A stretch of DNA of 64,000 nt from Lysinibacillus fusiformis (GTDB lineage: Bacteria > Bacillota > Bacilli > Bacillales_A > Planococcaceae). Location of the stretch: positions 1 through 64,000 of the forward strand of contig NZ_PDFK01000009.1 of the NCBI RefSeq assembly GCF_002845985.1, given 5' to 3'. The translations under genes and the position numbers were made by a program. Shown here in pieces: positions 8,855 to 19,110 of the stretch. Below the pieces are notes generated by a model. It saw only the letters and a list, made by a program, of their open reading frames with translations. It was not told the origin of the DNA and searched no databases. Each line of letters opens with the position of its first letter. Position 1 is the first letter of the stretch.

Positions 8855-10267
8855 ATGCAGGAACGCAGAAAAAAACGCGGTCCAATAATTGATTTTTTAT
8901 TACTGGGCCTTATTGTAACCTTAACAACAGTTATACTAGTTATTATCCTATCAAAGGATGAATTTAAGTTTCAAAAGATTAGTGCTTCAAAAGAAGAATC
9001 TAAGACAGAATCGGTCAATAGTAATTTATCGACTGAAAGTTCTGCGTTTCCAGGCATACGTATTGTTACAGACGTTTCTAATGATAAACGAACACCATTT
9101 GCTATACATTACCCACAAACAGATAACAAAGTTTTTAATGACGCCGTATTACAATACATATCGGATTCAAAAGAAAACTATCTAGCATCTATGAAAAAAA
9201 ATAAAGATAAAGAAGCTATGGGTGAATTAAATATTAGTCTTGAAACATTTCCATACCGAGAGCATTATTATTCCTTTGTTCTAACAAAAATGGAGTACCT
9301 TGGTGGAGCTAATCATGAAGTCTCAACGAAAACATTCTTCATTAATAACGAAACAGGCGAGCAAATTACAATTCAAACCCTTCTACAAAATGACGAGAAC
9401 AACTTATCAACGTTAGCTGCCAATGTACGAAAGGATTTGCAGAAAAACCTTCAAATAAAGGATGAGCTTTTCACTGATGAATTACTGAAAGCTACAGAGC
9501 CAAAATGGTCTAACTTCAATCGCTTTGCTATTGTCGACGATTCATTACAATTCTATTTCAATGAATATGAGATTGCTAGCGGAGCAGCAGGTGCCCCAAT
9601 AGTGAAACTACCCCTTTCACTTATTAACCCATTGTTAGCCTCTGAGTTTCAAATTGCTATGGAAAATGTAAAACCAACAAATCCACCGCCTACAGGTGAT
9701 CCGAATAAGAAACGTATTGCATTAACATTTGATGATGGTCCACATCCAAAAGTGACGGAACAAATTTTAAACATTCTCGATAAGTATCACGCAAAAGCAA
9801 CCTTCTTTATGCTCGGTAGTCGAGTACAATATTATCCTGATATTGCAAGAGATGTATTGGCGCGGGGCCATGAAATTGGCAATCATTCGTGGAACCACCC
9901 TGTCTTAACAAAGCTTACACAAGAGCAAGTGATGAAAGAGTACAATACTACAGCCAATGAAATAGAAAAGGCAATTAATCATGGTGCTACAGTTTTCAGA
10001 CCACCTTATGGTGCAACTAATGACACGATTAATGCCGAGATCCCTATACCTGTAGTGCTATGGTCGATTGATACATTGGATTGGAAGCATCGCAATGCAC
10101 AGCAATTATTGCCACATGTAAAAAATAATTTGCACAATAATGCCATTGTCCTAATGCACGATATACATCAATCTACTGCAGATGGACTTGATGCTGTCCT
10201 TGCCTATTTACAGGAGCAAGGTTATGAATTCGTAACGGTATCAGAAATACTACCATATCGTCAATAG
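8855..10267 (+). CDS. pdaC: Membrane-anchored polysaccharide deacetylase (PdaC-like)
   Basis: A 470-residue protein with an N-terminal membrane anchor (about 12-35), a central domain resembling DUF4163/DUF3298 (about 70-270), and a C-terminal NodB deacetylase domain (about 280-465). NodB motifs are complete: TFDDGP, HSWNHP, RPPYGA, WSIDTLDW and MHDIH. Length and architecture match B. subtilis PdaC (467 aa), a peptidoglycan N-acetylmuramic acid deacetylase acting outside the membrane. An in-frame ATG 57 bases upstream (8798) adds a non-hydrophobic leader; the gagggga before 8855 favours the later start, though the spacing (about 13) is long. Confidence 0.8.
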   Translation: MQERRKKRGPIIDFLLLGLIVTLTTVILVIILSKDEFKFQKISASKEESKTESVNSNLSTESSAFPGIRIVTDVSNDKRTPFAIHYPQTDNKVFNDAVLQYISDSKENYLASMKKNKDKEAMGELNISLETFPYREHYYSFVLTKMEYLGGANHEVSTKTFFINNETGEQITIQTLLQNDENNLSTLAANVRKDLQKNLQIKDELFTDELLKATEPKWSNFNRFAIVDDSLQFYFNEYEIASGAAGAPIVKLPLSLINPLLASEFQIAMENVKPTNPPPTGDPNKKRIALTFDDGPHPKVTEQILNILDKYHAKATFFMLGSRVQYYPDIARDVLARGHEIGNHSWNHPVLTKLTQEQVMKEYNTTANEIEKAINHGATVFRPPYGATNDTINAEIPIPVVLWSIDTLDWKHRNAQQLLPHVKNNLHNNAIVLMHDIHQSTADGLDAVLAYLQEQGYEFVTVSEILPYRQ

Positions 10268-10294
10268 TATGAACCCTTTTCATATATTCAATGA

Positions 10295-10334
10295 AAAAGT
10301 CCAATGAATTTTTAAACGAATTCATTGGACTTTT
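10295..10334. terminator. Bidirectional terminator
   Basis: Perfect 16-base arms (10295-10310 and 10319-10334) with an 8-base loop between the convergent pdaC and beta-propeller genes; A- and T-runs flank it. Confidence 0.9.
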
Positions 10335-10338
10335 CTTA

Positions 10339-12435
10339 TTATTTTATTGTTAATGTATCTAAAGGCTTGAAGTCATTTAGCTGATAGCTCTTTACCTCGT
10401 TACGCGCTATTGTATAAAGAGCATCATCTATATAGACTACTCGTTGTACAACCTGCTCCCAATTCTCATATGGCTCATTAGTATTACGATTGATTATATT
10501 TCCTTTCAAAACAATCCCCTTATCAGCAGTAATTTCATAAATTTGAGCACCATGACCTTGGTACACAATCTCATCACCCTTACCTGCATCATACAGTACT
10601 ACTGGGAAGCCAAAATAATTGAATTCCTTATTGCGGAATAGCGCTTTCGGATTATATTGTACATCAGAGTAGGAGCCTTTCCCACCGATTTTTACTGTCG
10701 ATTGTTCTTTTGGGTTACTGAAGTCTGACACATCAAATAGTGACATCTTCATATTGGTTGTCACCGTAAAATTACGTTTCGTATAAGCATCATAGCGTTG
10801 CTCTGTATCATAACCAATGCCCATTAAATGTGTTTCATCTATTGGATGTAAGTAATTACTGAAGCCTGGAATCTTCAATTCCCCTAATACTGCTGGCTTT
10901 TTTGGATTTGCTACATCAATGACAAATAGTGGATCTACATGTTTAAATGTCACTACATATGCTTTTTCTCCCATAAAACGAGCAGAATATATTTTTTCTC
11001 CAGGCGCCATATCCTTTACCGAACCAAGTGGTTTTAAATGTTCATCTAAAATAAAGAGGTGATTATAGGAAGTACTTTTCTCATCCCACGTATTGCCCTC
11101 GGTTGTAAAGATTCGGAAATTACCTTTGTATTCGTCCATTGAATACTGATTTAAGACAGTTCCCTTTACTTCTGTACTTCCAGCAAAATTTAAAGTCGTT
11201 CCATCTACATTCCACTTAAAAATCTGAGTGTCTGCTGACCTAGGTAGCCAAATCATATCCATAACTCGTTTATTGGATGGAGCAGCCTGATTATTTTCAT
11301 AAATTGGTGTCGTTAAATATAGGGCATTTTCTGACATATAAAGACCACTACTTCCACCTAAATACCCTTTTGTATTGGCTGTTGTCTTAGCTCCATTTTT
11401 TAAATCGACAGCTGTAATTAAACTATAGGTACCATCCATTGTATTAGGTAATATAGAGATTTTTTCTAAAGGTAGGCTTGTGTACGCTGATCCTGCTACA
11501 CTATCAAATGTTTTAGGCTTTAATTCGGCTTTTTTGTCTTCTTGCAACATCCAATAATTCGGATACATATTACCAATTATATATAATGTGTCCTTCGTAA
11601 TACGAATATCCTGTAAAAAGCCTTCTTGCCCAACATTACGTACATGTTTTGGATTGCCTGGATTCGAAATATCATAAAATGAGGCTGTTACCATGGCTGT
11701 ACCAGCCTTTTCAATATATTCATCCCCAATGGCAATTAATAGATTGTCATATAATGCAAGCTTAGAAATATACTGTGACTCTTTTAGTTTAATGCTTGTC
11801 GCTAACTTCAAATGCTTAGGATCTTTAGCATTGACAACCGTAATACTCTGATCCTTTACACTGTAAATAAAGCCGTCTTTTACGACAACAATATCACCCT
11901 CTTCTACACCGTCTACTTGGTTATTGGTTGTAGACTCGTTATTAGCAGTGGCTTTATCTTCACTTGCTGCACTTTCAGCTTTCTCTTCCTCTCCCCATCC
12001 AACTCTTTGAGTCGTTAACAGCTTTTTAAAATATTGCTGGAGCTCTTTTTCAGATTTGACGGCTGTTAACGTTTCAATAATAGTAAATGAAATCGTCTGT
12101 GAAGAGACATTCAGCCCCCCTTGTGCGAAGGCTTCCTTTTTCACATGTAATTGATAATTCCCTGGTGCTAACTTCTTGACCACTATTGTTTTTTGATCTT
12201 CTAATAATTCAATTGTTGCAGGCACTTTTTGGCCTTTTGCCGTTGTAATAAAGACATAGTCCTCTGTAATCTTGTTTTTCTTTAAAGCTACTGAAAAAGA
12301 TGCTTGCCAGCTTTGTGTAGCCATGCTGGTGCTAGCGGCCTTTGCAGTCACATCCGTATTCACCATCCATGTGAAAACGCCAGGCACGATAGCTACAACA
12401 AGTATCAACATAATTACCAACCATTTGTTTTTCAT
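10339..12435 (-). CDS. Secreted/anchored beta-propeller protein (Beta_propel, PF09826-like)
   Basis: A 698-residue exported protein. A single N-terminal hydrophobic segment (about 6-26) ends near an Ala-rich AKAAS, either a signal peptide or an anchor. A small beta-rich domain (about 35-110) and a Ser/Glu/Ala-rich low-complexity linker (about 135-165) follow. The rest is a long array of repeated beta-strand units such as VDGVEEGDIVVVKDG, LFVIDVANPKKPAVLGEL and MSLFDVSDFSNPKE, typical of the C-terminal beta-propeller family. Function is unknown; an extracellular binding or scaffold role is likely. The second of two adjacent ATGs has better spacing to GAGAGG. It is a monocistronic gene. Confidence 0.75.
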   Translation of the reverse strand: MKNKWLVIMLILVVAIVPGVFTWMVNTDVTAKAASTSMATQSWQASFSVALKKNKITEDYVFITTAKGQKVPATIELLEDQKTIVVKKLAPGNYQLHVKKEAFAQGGLNVSSQTISFTIIETLTAVKSEKELQQYFKKLLTTQRVGWGEEEKAESAASEDKATANNESTTNNQVDGVEEGDIVVVKDGFIYSVKDQSITVVNAKDPKHLKLATSIKLKESQYISKLALYDNLLIAIGDEYIEKAGTAMVTASFYDISNPGNPKHVRNVGQEGFLQDIRITKDTLYIIGNMYPNYWMLQEDKKAELKPKTFDSVAGSAYTSLPLEKISILPNTMDGTYSLITAVDLKNGAKTTANTKGYLGGSSGLYMSENALYLTTPIYENNQAAPSNKRVMDMIWLPRSADTQIFKWNVDGTTLNFAGSTEVKGTVLNQYSMDEYKGNFRIFTTEGNTWDEKSTSYNHLFILDEHLKPLGSVKDMAPGEKIYSARFMGEKAYVVTFKHVDPLFVIDVANPKKPAVLGELKIPGFSNYLHPIDETHLMGIGYDTEQRYDAYTKRNFTVTTNMKMSLFDVSDFSNPKEQSTVKIGGKGSYSDVQYNPKALFRNKEFNYFGFPVVLYDAGKGDEIVYQGHGAQIYEITADKGIVLKGNIINRNTNEPYENWEQVVQRVVYIDDALYTIARNEVKSYQLNDFKPLDTLTIK

Positions 12436-12543
12436 CATTTTTCCTCTCTTTCATTTACTTGTTTATCCATTAGACTAATAAAAAATCGGAAAGTTACATT
12501 TTTCTGAATTTTTTAATGTAGGTTATGACTTCACAAAAAAAAC

Positions 12544-12568
12544 AAGGGGGGAATACTCCCTCCCCCCT
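12544..12568. terminator. G/C-rich hairpin after the acyl-CoA dehydrogenase
   Basis: An imperfect stem of about eight bases (agggggga paired with tcccccct) just beyond the stop of the acyl-CoA dehydrogenase gene, with an A-run to its left, which is a T-run on the transcribed strand. Confidence 0.6.
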
Positions 12569-12571
12569 CGT

Positions 12572-13765
12572 TTATTCTTCAAACGGCCATTTCGGCAACA
12601 TTTTTGATAAAGACTTATCTCGACGTCTTCCTAATACATAATCAGCCTGCATAATGGTATGAATTTCACGGGTTCCTTCATAAATAACAGGTGCTTTTGA
12701 GTTTCGTAAATAACGGGCAACTGGATATTCATCTGAATAGCCATATGCACCATGAATCTGTACTGCATCATCAGCAGCCTTATTGGCAAAGTCACACGCT
12801 TGCCACTTTGCTAAGGATGTCTCGCGAGTATTTCGAACACCTTTATTTTTCAGTTCACCTACGCGATAGACAAGAAGACGACTCATTTGATAGCCGGCTT
12901 CCATATTAGCAATCATTTGTCCAACAAGCTGGTGCTCTCCTATAGGCTTACCAAATGTCTCTCGTTCATGACAATATTTCACACTAGCCTCTATACAAGC
13001 TTGGATTAAACCAACAGCACCTGCCGCTACTGTAAATCGACCATTATCAAGCGCAGACATGGCAATTTTGAAGCCTTCACCCTCTTCACCAAGTCGGTTT
13101 TCAACTGGCACACGTAAATCTTCAAAAAAGAGCTCACCTGTATTACCAGCACGAATACCATACTTTCCTTTAATCGCTTTTGACGTAAAGCCAGCCATCG
13201 AACGTTCTACAATGAACGCACTAATTCCATGATGTTTCTTCGATTTGTCTGTATAGGCAAAAACGAGAAAATGATCTGCGATATCACATAAGGAAATCCA
13301 CGTTTTCTGCCCATTGAGGATATAATGATCGCCATCACGGACAGCTGTTGTTGACATGGCAGCTACATCAGACCCAGCGCCCGGTTCTGTAAGACCAAAT
13401 GCTCCAATACGAACACCTTTAGCCTGCGGAACAAGGTAGCGCTGCTTTTGCTCTTCAGTACCCCACTGCATTAAGGTCATGCTATTTAAGCCCGTGTGGA
13501 CAGATACAGCTGTGCGAAATGCTGTATCTCCCCGTTCAAGTTCCTCACATACGATGGCAAGAGCATTATAATCCATACCACTACCACCGTATTGTTCAGG
13601 AACACAAACACCCATTAAGCCTAACTCAGCAAGCCTTGACCAAATTTTAGCATCAAAGCCTCCATCAGCATCCCACTTTGCAATGTAGGGAATGATTTCT
13701 TCATCAACAAACTGTCTTACCGTTTTTCGTAGCATTTCCTGTTCAGTGGACATTTCAAAATTCAT
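12572..13765 (-). CDS. Acyl-CoA dehydrogenase (lysine/glutaryl-CoA context)
   Basis: A 397-residue FAD enzyme of the acyl-CoA dehydrogenase superfamily. FAD/substrate motifs GLTEPGAGSD (about 124-133) and KTWIS are present, and the catalytic base is the Glu of IYEGT (about 363). It oxidises an acyl-CoA to the 2-enoyl-CoA and passes electrons to ETF. As the last gene of an operon with lysine 6-dehydrogenase and an aldehyde dehydrogenase it may act on glutaryl-CoA, but the sequence alone does not separate this from a short-chain enzyme. A GTG sits directly against the upstream stop; the ATG at 13765, six bases after AGGTG, is the better start. Confidence 0.75.
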   Translation of the reverse strand: MNFEMSTEQEMLRKTVRQFVDEEIIPYIAKWDADGGFDAKIWSRLAELGLMGVCVPEQYGGSGMDYNALAIVCEELERGDTAFRTAVSVHTGLNSMTLMQWGTEEQKQRYLVPQAKGVRIGAFGLTEPGAGSDVAAMSTTAVRDGDHYILNGQKTWISLCDIADHFLVFAYTDKSKKHHGISAFIVERSMAGFTSKAIKGKYGIRAGNTGELFFEDLRVPVENRLGEEGEGFKIAMSALDNGRFTVAAGAVGLIQACIEASVKYCHERETFGKPIGEHQLVGQMIANMEAGYQMSRLLVYRVGELKNKGVRNTRETSLAKWQACDFANKAADDAVQIHGAYGYSDEYPVARYLRNSKAPVIYEGTREIHTIMQADYVLGRRRDKSLSKMLPKWPFEE

Positions 13766-13774
13766 GGTTAGCAC

Positions 13775-14947
13775 CTACCATTTCACGATCATAGCAGACT
13801 TATGTGATGTCTCTTTAATCACCACGCCACGTTTAGCCATCTCTTCGATATACGTATCACCAGGAACTATTGCTTCAGGTGGAAATACACCATGCTCTGT
13901 AATAGCACCCGCTCCTATCATCTGCGCTACAACAGAAATGGTATTAGCAGTAGCACGAGCCATGGCTGTTTCATTAATTGTCATATCCTTACGTACAACC
14001 ATTTCATATTCATACGTGACCTGCTGTTGTGCTTTTTCACCAGCTACAATGACACGTAACAGTACCGCATCTGGTTTTGTGCCCAGTTCAAGCTTCTTTT
14101 TAAGTGCCTCTCGTACAACGGCACGAACAGGTACTTCTTGATTATCAACTTCTACCTTATTAGTGGAATCAAGGAATCCTAAGTCAGCTAAAAGCTTAAA
14201 TTTCTCTGCGTGACCTTTATAGCGGATCGTTTTATATTCTAATGTGCGGACATTGGGGAATGTCTTATACAATGTGGAAATGCCACCAGATGTATAAAAT
14301 GCCTCTAGCACACCGAAGTCATCAAAATAAATAGGTTCAACGCCAGACAGGGATGGAACTTCTTCAAGCTTGCCCTTCTGAATCGTTTTGGAAGGCTCTG
14401 TATAATGATCGAATACGCCATCTAAAGAAAACACACGTGTATAATGAAGTGGAGGCTTTGGATCAGTTGGAATACCACCTACAAATAGTTTAATAGAATC
14501 GACATCATCTAATTTCGATGCACCATAGCCAGCAAGAATATTAATCATACCTGGCGCAACACCTAAGTCCGGAATGATTGTGACACCTTTTGCTTTTGCT
14601 TCCTCATGAAGATCTAATATCTTCTCTGTCACACCACCAATATGACCGCCTAAATCTACGGAATGTACGCCTGCCTCAATCGCTGCTCTCGCTACTCGCT
14701 CATTGAACGAATAAAATAGCGCATTGACGACAACGTCACCCTTAGACATAACGTCCATTAATGAATCATCACGCTCTGCATGAAGCTCCACAACCTCCAC
14801 TTTATTAGAGTCTAGCGTATCTACAAAATCCTGTGCTACTTTTACATCGATATCCCCTAAAAACACACTCTCCACTTTATCATTTTTTATTAAATCACGA
14901 GCTACCTCTTTACCCATTAAACCTGCACCTAATACAACAACTTTCAT
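13775..14947 (-). CDS. lysDH: L-lysine 6-dehydrogenase (saccharopine dehydrogenase family)
   Basis: A 390-residue enzyme with an N-terminal Rossmann fold ([16 protein letters not shown]) and the saccharopine-dehydrogenase-family core. From memory the protein is close to Geobacillus stearothermophilus lysine 6-dehydrogenase (about 386 aa) along its length, including [37 protein letters not shown] and [11 protein letters not shown]. That enzyme oxidatively deaminates the epsilon-amino group of lysine to allysine with NAD. The start is the ATG at 14947, nine bases after AAAGGGG; the earlier in-frame ATG abuts the ribosome site. It lies between the aldehyde dehydrogenase, which can oxidise allysine, and the acyl-CoA dehydrogenase. 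A true saccharopine dehydrogenase is the alternative. Confidence 0.75.
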   Translation of the reverse strand: MKVVVLGAGLMGKEVARDLIKNDKVESVFLGDIDVKVAQDFVDTLDSNKVEVVELHAERDDSLMDVMSKGDVVVNALFYSFNERVARAAIEAGVHSVDLGGHIGGVTEKILDLHEEAKAKGVTIIPDLGVAPGMINILAGYGASKLDDVDSIKLFVGGIPTDPKPPLHYTRVFSLDGVFDHYTEPSKTIQKGKLEEVPSLSGVEPIYFDDFGVLEAFYTSGGISTLYKTFPNVRTLEYKTIRYKGHAEKFKLLADLGFLDSTNKVEVDNQEVPVRAVVREALKKKLELGTKPDAVLLRVIVAGEKAQQQVTYEYEMVVRKDMTINETAMARATANTISVVAQMIGAGAITEHGVFPPEAIVPGDTYIEEMAKRGVVIKETSHKSAMIVKW

Positions 14948-14973
14948 CAAGAACATCCCCTTTCGTTGATCTG

Positions 14974-16452
14974 TTACTCTGTATCGATTTGTGCTCTTTG
15001 TAATTTACCGCTGTAGTCTACATAAATACTCTTCCATTCTGTGTAAACATCTAGGGCCGCTACACCTGAATCACGGTGTCCATTACCAGTCCCTTTTGTG
15101 CCGCCAAATGGCAAATGAATTTCAGCACCTGTTGTGCCGGCATTTACATAAACAATACCCGTGTCCAAATCACGTTGTGCGCGGAAAATTGTATTTACAT
15201 CTTGTGAGAAAATGGAGCTAGATAAGCCAAATTTCACACCATTATTTACTTCAATTGCTTCTTCCAAGCTTGCTACTTCAATGATAGAAACGACTGGGCC
15301 AAAGATTTCTTCTTGGGCAATAATCATGTCAGGCTTCACATTTGTAAACAGAGTTGGCTCATAATAGAACCCTTTATCGTAAGGTGGTTCATTTAATATT
15401 TTGCCCCCCGCTAATAATGTAGCTCCCTCTTGTTTGCCTATTTGCACATAGTGATTAATTTTTTCCAATGCGGCTTTATTAATCACTGGCCCGATTTTAA
15501 CGTCCTTTTCTAGACCATCGCCAATTGTTAGCTTTTGCATTTCATCTAAGAGACGCTTTTCTAATTGTTCTTTTACATCTTTATGCACAATGACTCGACT
15601 ACATGCTGTACACCTTTGCCCAGCAGTACCAAATGCACTCCATAAAATTCCTTCTGTAGCTAGCTGTAAATCGGCATCATCCATGACAATGACAGCATTT
15701 TTCCCACCCATTTCTAAAGAAATCTTTTTCAAGTGCTTACCGCCAAGCTCGGCTACTTTACTGCCCGTTGTCGTGGAACCAGTAAAGGAAATAACCTTGA
15801 CATCAGGGTGTTCAATTAACGCTGTCCCTACTGTAGGCCCTGTACCAAATACAATATTAGCGACACCATCTGGTAAGCCCACTTCTTCAAAAATTTTACC
15901 CATTTCATAGGCCATCATCGGTGTCTCATTCGATGGTTTCCAAATAAATGTATTCCCCGCAACAATGGCAGGAAATGACTTCCACGTTGCAATGGCAACG
16001 GGGAAATTCCAAGGCGTAATGAGTGCCACAACACCAATCGGTGCCCTTACACTCATGGCAAATTTATTGGCAAGCTCCGATGGTGTTGTTTCGCCAAACA
16101 ATCTTCGACCCTCACCAGCCATATAATAAGCCATATCAATTCCTTCTTGCACTTCTCCCCTAGCCTCTTCAATTACCTTGCCCATCTCTTTTGTTAAAAC
16201 GGTCGCCAAATATTCTTTCTTCTCTTTCATTTTGAGACCGATGGCATATAAATAGTCTGCACGCTTTGGCGCTGGTACAAGTGCCCAGCTCTTTTGTGCT
16301 TGTTTGGCAGCAGCTACAGCCTCATCTACCTCATTTGAAGTAGAACGTGGTATGGTAGCAAGCTGCTCACCATTTGCAGGGTTCGTCACTGCTATACTTT
16401 GTAAATGTGAATGTGTGACCCATTTACCGCCAATATAGTTTTTAATCTCCAC
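14974..16452 (-). CDS. Aldehyde dehydrogenase, probable aminoadipate-semialdehyde dehydrogenase
   Basis: A 492-residue NAD(P)-dependent aldehyde dehydrogenase with Asn149 (TPWNF), general base Glu247 (LEMGGK) and catalytic Cys281 (GQRCTACSR). First gene of the operon aldehyde dehydrogenase - lysine 6-dehydrogenase - acyl-CoA dehydrogenase, with 26 bases to the next gene. Context suggests oxidation of allysine (2-aminoadipate 6-semialdehyde) to 2-aminoadipate. The GTG at 16452 follows AGGGG by about nine bases and gives the usual [11 protein letters not shown] start; an upstream GTG at 16461 touches the ribosome binding site and is less likely. Confidence 0.78.
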   Translation of the reverse strand: MEIKNYIGGKWVTHSHLQSIAVTNPANGEQLATIPRSTSNEVDEAVAAAKQAQKSWALVPAPKRADYLYAIGLKMKEKKEYLATVLTKEMGKVIEEARGEVQEGIDMAYYMAGEGRRLFGETTPSELANKFAMSVRAPIGVVALITPWNFPVAIATWKSFPAIVAGNTFIWKPSNETPMMAYEMGKIFEEVGLPDGVANIVFGTGPTVGTALIEHPDVKVISFTGSTTTGSKVAELGGKHLKKISLEMGGKNAVIVMDDADLQLATEGILWSAFGTAGQRCTACSRVIVHKDVKEQLEKRLLDEMQKLTIGDGLEKDVKIGPVINKAALEKINHYVQIGKQEGATLLAGGKILNEPPYDKGFYYEPTLFTNVKPDMIIAQEEIFGPVVSIIEVASLEEAIEVNNGVKFGLSSSIFSQDVNTIFRAQRDLDTGIVYVNAGTTGAEIHLPFGGTKGTGNGHRDSGVAALDVYTEWKSIYVDYSGKLQRAQIDTE

Positions 16453-16492
16453 TACATACACCCCCTGAAATACTCTATGATGCCTCGGCTGT

Positions 16493-16518
16493 TGTACCAG
16501 TTGTATTCCATTGGTACA
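16493..16518. promoter_or_regulatory. Inverted repeat upstream of the lysine operon (possible operator)
   Basis: TGTACCA (16493-16499) and TGGTACA (16512-16518) form a 7-base inverted repeat with a 12-base gap, 41 bases upstream of the aldehyde dehydrogenase start. The spacing suits a dimeric regulator. The remainder of the 16462-16869 gap is AT-rich with a TTGACA on the minus strand (16541-16546) but no convincing -10 at proper spacing; no other gene is seen. Confidence 0.35.
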
Positions 16519-16869
16519 GCGTCTGTAACAGAATGAAATATGTCAATATTCCGAATTTTCTAGATGCAATATACCTGGTCATACTAGCATTTACCTAATA
16601 ATCGGTGACAACTACCAGAGGCTTTATTTTCATCTAACGTCATTACCTCCATATAGAGGATGACTTCTAAATTTAGAAGCCACTTAAGGTTATGTATATT
16701 CACAATACCCTTCGTTATATGAAAATAAATAATACACATTCTAGTTTTTTATATTCGACATTTTCTAGCTAATTCCCTTTTTTTCTAAAATATTTAATTT
16801 CCTATTGAAACTAATGTGATTTATAATCGTATACAATATCATTAAATTTACTTTTGGAGGAATCCCTTT

Positions 16870-17670
16870 ATGAATAATCATGAAATTGACTACAAGTTAT
16901 TTGGTGACGACATGCAATATGTGCAAGTTGAGCTTGATCCTCAAGAAACAGTTGTTGCAGAAGCAGGAGCTTTAATGATGATGGATGACTCGATCCATAT
17001 GGAAACTATTTTTGGTGATGGCTCACGAGGTAGCTCACAAAGTGGTCTAATGGGGAAATTATTTGGTGCTGGAAAACGACTAATTACTGGTGAAAGTTTA
17101 TTCATGACGACATTCACAAATTTTGGTGCAGGTAAAAAGCATGTTTATTTCGCTTCACCATACCCAGGTAAGATTATTCCAATGGATTTAAGCCAATTGA
17201 ACGGTAAAATCATTTGTCAAAAGGATGCATTCTTAGCAGCAGCTAAAGGTGTTTCTGTTGGCGTTGAGTTTCAGAAAAAAATCGGTGTAGGCTTCTTCGG
17301 CGGTGAAGGCTTTATTATGCAAAAGCTTGAGGGAGACGGTATGGCATTTGTACATGCAGGTGGAGCGATTCACGAAAAAACGTTACAGCCGGGAGAAGTG
17401 CTACGTGTAGATACAGGATGTTTGGTGGCGATGACATCAAATGTAGATTACAATATCGAGATGGTTGGAGGCGTAAAAACTGCACTATTTGGTGGAGAAG
17501 GGATCTTCTTTGCTACACTACGCGGCCCAGGGACTGTGTGGGTACAATCATTACCATTTAGCCGTTTAGCAAGTCGTGTCTTTGCAGCAGCACCTATTTC
17601 GCAAGGAGGGGGCGGTCAATCTAAAGGTGAAGGCGGCATCGGTGGCATATTCGATTTATTCAATAAATAA
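16870..17670 (+). CDS. TIGR00266/AIM24-family protein
   Basis: A 266-residue soluble beta-rich protein of the TIGR00266 (AIM24/DUF124) family. It has family features such as EAGALMMMD near the N-terminus, QKDAFLAAA in the middle and a glycine-rich C-terminal tail (QGGGGQSKGEGG). The biochemical role is not established. GGAGG lies about ten bases before the ATG. It is transcribed alone and ends at a strong terminator. Confidence 0.82.
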   Translation: MNNHEIDYKLFGDDMQYVQVELDPQETVVAEAGALMMMDDSIHMETIFGDGSRGSSQSGLMGKLFGAGKRLITGESLFMTTFTNFGAGKKHVYFASPYPGKIIPMDLSQLNGKIICQKDAFLAAAKGVSVGVEFQKKIGVGFFGGEGFIMQKLEGDGMAFVHAGGAIHEKTLQPGEVLRVDTGCLVAMTSNVDYNIEMVGGVKTALFGGEGIFFATLRGPGTVWVQSLPFSRLASRVFAAAPISQGGGGQSKGEGGIGGIFDLFNK

Positions 17671-17714
17671 GAAAACATAAGGCTGGAACAAAAAATGTTT
17701 CAACCAACAAAAAT

Positions 17715-17768
17715 ACCGAACTATCCAATGAAACACTTATAAAGTGTTTCGGAATAGTTCGGTTTTTC
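17715..17768. terminator. Strong terminator after the AIM24-family gene
   Basis: A long hairpin: ACCGAACTAT (from 17715) pairs with ATAGTTCGGT (to 17763), and an inner perfect GAAACACTT/AAGTGTTTC stem caps it; a T-run follows. A short ggctggaacaaaa word just upstream resembles aggctggaccaca at 63957. Confidence 0.85.
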
Positions 17769-17836
17769 TATTTGTCATGTTTTGTTATTAAGAAATTATT
17801 CGACTTCTTGAAAGAACAATTTAGAGCAAACGTGGT

Positions 17837-17905
17837 GAGTGAAGCGGCTAACGGACGCCCTGAAAGGACACTGGAGGAACGGAAATCAATCCCACAGCTT
17901 ACTAA
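17837..17905 (-). repeat. Short copy C of the interspersed repeat core
   Basis: About 70 bases similar to the core of copy A (about 400-470) and less to copy B (about 19460-19530). All contain a form of gaagcggct, then gaaaggac.ctgg and aacgg.aatcaatccc. It lies 3' of the minus-strand 2-hydroxyacid dehydrogenase gene, about 60 bases after its stop, in the same orientation as copies A and B. Reading frames here are not credible genes. Confidence 0.55.
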
Positions 17906-17966
17906 AAAGTTTTTTCTAGTCTTTTTTCAATGTGTAGCATGTCAGCAAATGATATGCTCCTCTTTT

Positions 17967-18929
17967 TTAATCAATTCGATTGGAGATTGCCTTGCCTTGT
18001 CCATAAGCCGTTAATGCTTTCACATTTAGCATCAGCATGGCCGTTCTCGTTGCTAACGAAGCGCTACCGATATGTGGAAGTGCTACTACATTTGGAAGAG
18101 TTAATAAAGGATGATTCATAGCAATCGGCTCTTGTTCAAAAACATCTAGCCCCGCAGCCCACAGCTTACCATTTTTCAAAGCATCATACAGGGCAGCCTC
18201 ATCAATGATCCCACCACGGGAAGCATTTATTAATACAGCATCTTCCTTCATCAAAGCTAGTTCCTGTGCCCCAATGAGTCCTTCCGTATCAGTATTATAA
18301 GGTGTCATAATCACAACAAAATCAGATTGCTTTAAAAGGTCTTCCAATGAAACATACTGGAAGCCATACATTTCTTCCGCTTCATGCCGACGTCTGCGAT
18401 TATTATATAAGATTTTCATATCAAAACCTTTTGCTCTTCTAGCAACAGCTTGGCCAATTCGCCCCATGCCAATAATTCCTATTGTTGCTCCTGATACATC
18501 CTTACCAACCAGTTGCATTGGATACCAGCTGTTCCATTTGCCTTCACGTAAATATCTTTCACTTTCTGGAATTCTACGTGCAGTTGCAAGCAGTAAGCCA
18601 AATACTAAATCCGCAGTCGTATTGGTTAAGACACCTGGTGTATTTGTCGCCATAATGCCTTGTTTCCGTAAAGCTTTCACATCAATATTATTATAGCCAA
18701 CTGCTAAATTGGTCACTAATTTCAAATTGGGTGCATGTGAAAGTAACTCTTCATCTACTTGATCGGCTATCGTTACCCATAGCACCTCACAGTCAGCGAC
18801 AGCTGCTAGCAATTTGTCTCGTGGAATAACCAGGTCTTCTTCTTCCCACTGCGAGATTTCATAAAACTCCTGTAATGGTTCAACAATATGTGTAGGAAAT
18901 TTACGTGTTATAAATAATTTCTTTTTCAT
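17967..18929 (-). CDS. D-isomer-specific 2-hydroxyacid dehydrogenase (glyoxylate/hydroxypyruvate reductase-like)
   Basis: A 320-residue NAD(P)-dependent 2-hydroxyacid dehydrogenase. The Rossmann motif GIIGMGRIGQAVARR and the catalytic triad are present: Arg in INASRGG, Glu in DVFEQEP and His in LPHIGSAS. It interconverts a 2-keto acid and D-2-hydroxy acid in the cytoplasm. The closest family is GyaR/YvcT-type glyoxylate reductase, but the substrate is an inference. It stands alone on the minus strand. Confidence 0.85.
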   Translation of the reverse strand: MKKKLFITRKFPTHIVEPLQEFYEISQWEEEDLVIPRDKLLAAVADCEVLWVTIADQVDEELLSHAPNLKLVTNLAVGYNNIDVKALRKQGIMATNTPGVLTNTTADLVFGLLLATARRIPESERYLREGKWNSWYPMQLVGKDVSGATIGIIGMGRIGQAVARRAKGFDMKILYNNRRRRHEAEEMYGFQYVSLEDLLKQSDFVVIMTPYNTDTEGLIGAQELALMKEDAVLINASRGGIIDEAALYDALKNGKLWAAGLDVFEQEPIAMNHPLLTLPNVVALPHIGSASLATRTAMLMLNVKALTAYGQGKAISNRID

Positions 18930-19110
18930 GCTCCAAAAACACCCCTCTACTCATTTCCCTAATTCGCCTATAGCGTAACACTTAAAACAAGCATTTTCTA
19001 GGGTTTTCTAGTCTGTATCCTTCCATAACTGATAGTTATTAGCTAATTCATCAGCCTCATTTTTAGTTTATCCGTGTAATACATCATTCTATCCTAATCC
19101 ACAGCACGAA

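Noticed and set aside
13692-14141. 149-codon plus-strand frame
   Set aside because: Antisense to lysine 6-dehydrogenase, which has clear family motifs.
16462-16869. Sigma-54 promoter for the lysine operon
   Set aside because: No TGGCAC-N5-TTGCA-type pair at proper spacing, and no enhancer-binding activator in the window.
17772-18121. Overlapping plus-strand frames (80 and 63 codons) in and after repeat copy C
   Set aside because: They run through the repeat and antisense into the dehydrogenase gene and have no ribosome site.
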